Assembly: GCF_001422725.1 (NCBI RefSeq)
Contig: NZ_LMMA01000001.1
Location: 560,691-624,690, forward strand
Source: Flavobacterium sp. Leaf82
Lineage (GTDB): Bacteria > Bacteroidota > Bacteroidia > Flavobacteriales > Flavobacteriaceae
Direction of reading: 5' to 3'
DNA: 64,000 nt
Positions 62,551 to 64,000 of the stretch are shown piece by piece (the first letter of the stretch is position 1; the number at the start of each line of letters is the position of its first letter). The position numbers were made by a program, and so were the translations under genes. The notes below the pieces were generated by a model. The model saw nothing but the letters and a program-made list of their open reading frames with translations, ran no database searches and had not been told where the DNA came from.

Positions 62551-64000
62551 TTGAAAAATAAATTAATAGCGTTTTCACAACGCATTATAAATTGGGTTAA
62601 AAAGAATAAAATAAAATCAGCAATTGCATTTCTGCTCTTGCTGATTTATTATTTCTCTATACCACGAACATTGTTTCAGGAACCATATTCTACTGTTATA
62701 GAAAGCAAAGAAGGTGAGTTGCTTGGAGCTAAAATTGCTCGTGACGGGCAATGGCGTTTTCCTGCGCAGGATAGTGTTCCGGATAAATTCAAGAAATGTA
62801 TCATTTATTTTGAAGATGAATACTTTTATAAACATCCCGGTTTTAATCCCGTTGCGATGGTCAATGCAATTAAACAAAACAGAAAAGCCGGAAAAGTAGT
62901 CAGAGGCGGAAGTACATTGACACAGCAAGTTATCCGATTATCCCGAAAAGGAAAAGGAAGAACCTATTTTGAAAAATTCATAGAAATTATTCTGGCAACG
63001 AGGTTAGAATTAGGGTATTCTAAAAACGAAATTCTGGAATTATATGCCGCTCATGCTCCTTTTGGCGGAAATGTTGTAGGACTAGAAATGGCTTCATGGC
63101 GATATTTTGGCGTACAATCGAATCAATTATCGTGGGCAGAAAATGCGACATTGGCGGTTCTGCCTAATGCACCAAGTTTGATTTATCCGGGTAAAAATCA
63201 GATTAAGTTATTAAACAAGCGAAACCGACTTTTACTAAAACTTCAGCAAGAAGGAATTATTGATAAACAAACATATGAGCTTGCTATCGAAGAACCATTA
63301 CCACAGAAACCGTATAATTTACCTCAAATTGCGCCACATTTATTGCAAAGAGTAGCAAAAGAAGATGAAGGAACACGCGTAAAAACAACAATTGATTATG
63401 CTTTACAGAATAGAGTCAATCAAATTGCGAAGTATTATTACAATCAGTACAAGCAAAACGAAGTGAACAATTTGGCGATTTTGGTAATCGATGTTTCAAA
63501 TCGAAATGTAATGAGTTATGTGGGAAATGCACCAACAGATAAAGACCATCAAAAAGATGTTGATATTATCGACGCACCAAGAAGTACCGGAAGTATTTTA
63601 AAACCACTTTTGTATGCTGCAATGTTAGATGATGGCGAATTATTGCCCAATACGCTGATTGCGGATATTCCAACGCAAATTACGGGTTATACACCTCAAA
63701 ATTTTAATCTTACGTTTGATGGAGCAGTGCCTGCGCACAGGGCTTTGTCAAGATCCTTGAATATTCCTGCCGTTTTGATGTTGCAGGACTTTGGAGTAAA
63801 CAAATTTTATGAAGAACTGCAAAAATTCAAATTAAGAGATATTAATAAAACTCCCGATCATTACGGATTATCTCTTATTCTGGGCGGTGCCGAAAGTAAT
63901 TTATGGGATTTGTGCAGAACTTATGCAAATTTATCTTCTACGGTAAATTATTATACTAAAAACAAAGAGAAATACAGAACCAAAGAATTTACGGAACTCA
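62551..64000 (+). CDS. pbpC: Penicillin-binding protein 1C, 3' end outside window
   Basis: The open frame from TTG at 62551 runs to the window end (483 codons). It starts with a basic cytoplasmic segment and one membrane helix (SAIAFLLLLIYYFSIPRTLF). The transglycosylase domain follows, with the catalytic Glu region YFEDEYFYKHPGFNPVA, RGGSTLTQQVIRL and ELYAAHAPFGGNVVG. The transpeptidase domain has S348-x2-K351 (TGSILKPLLY) and an SxN motif in RSLNIPAV. This order is that of class A PBP1C, which makes and crosslinks peptidoglycan. It pairs with the macroglobulin gene before it. Confidence 0.93.
   Translation, partial: MKNKLIAFSQRIINWVKKNKIKSAIAFLLLLIYYFSIPRTLFQEPYSTVIESKEGELLGAKIARDGQWRFPAQDSVPDKFKKCIIYFEDEYFYKHPGFNPVAMVNAIKQNRKAGKVVRGGSTLTQQVIRLSRKGKGRTYFEKFIEIILATRLELGYSKNEILELYAAHAPFGGNVVGLEMASWRYFGVQSNQLSWAENATLAVLPNAPSLIYPGKNQIKLLNKRNRLLLKLQQEGIIDKQTYELAIEEPLPQKPYNLPQIAPHLLQRVAKEDEGTRVKTTIDYALQNRVNQIAKYYYNQYKQNEVNNLAILVIDVSNRNVMSYVGNAPTDKDHQKDVDIIDAPRSTGSILKPLLYAAMLDDGELLPNTLIADIPTQITGYTPQNFNLTFDGAVPAHRALSRSLNIPAVLMLQDFGVNKFYEELQKFKLRDINKTPDHYGLSLILGGAESNLWDLCRTYANLSSTVNYYTKNKEKYRTKEFTEL

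Overview
The window is AT-rich bacterial DNA from a member of the Bacteroidota, most likely a Flavobacterium. Signs of this are the gliding-motility gene gldA (43224-44120), SusC/TonB-type receptors, promoters of the TTTG / TAnnTTTG type in place of -35/-10 boxes, the split metH, and many palindromic intergenic repeats of kinds familiar from this genus. The genus call is inference from remembered families; no search was run.

The left half (about 3.1-31.4 kb) is a nearly complete sulfur-assimilation and methionine island. After a truncated TonB receptor come two similar modules, each made of a short Met/Cys-containing leader peptide, an intrinsic terminator and a 62-67 aa orphan protein. The first precedes metY and a homoserine-dehydrogenase-like gene. 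The second precedes a SAM-I riboswitch, metX and the fused aspartokinase/homoserine dehydrogenase. Next come an OsmC protein, metZ, an alpha/beta hydrolase, a Cys-containing Rrf2 regulator, two TSUP permeases and the sulfate reduction set: cysH (APS reductase type), cysD, cysN, a HEPN-fused sulfite reductase, cobA, a siroheme synthase and a ferredoxin-NADP reductase. A second SAM-I riboswitch precedes the split metH (two genes with two unrelated ORFs between them) and metF. Together these genes take up sulfate, reduce it to sulfide, fix sulfide on acetylhomoserine and methylate homocysteine. Control appears to combine leader peptides, SAM riboswitches and an Rrf2 repressor.

The middle (31.5-44.9 kb) holds a methyltransferase, a dicarboxylate/amino-acid symporter, a PLP decarboxylase, an iron-type uptake cluster (TonB receptor, DUF4374 lipoprotein, PepSY membrane protein) whose receptor carries a nonsense codon in its signal peptide, a second outer-membrane receptor, gldA and a small beta-barrel protein.

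The right part (44.9-64 kb) has a small effector-like gene coupled to three tandem YwqK/MORN-type paralogues, an XRE regulator, a fragment of an Lrp gene, dgt, a DUF3078 protein, dxs, a Fic protein whose start lies inside a 29-nt perfect palindrome, tadA, a SUKH-like protein, a membrane protein, a giant alpha-2-macroglobulin lipoprotein and the start of pbpC. No rRNA, tRNA, CRISPR array or intact insertion sequence was seen.
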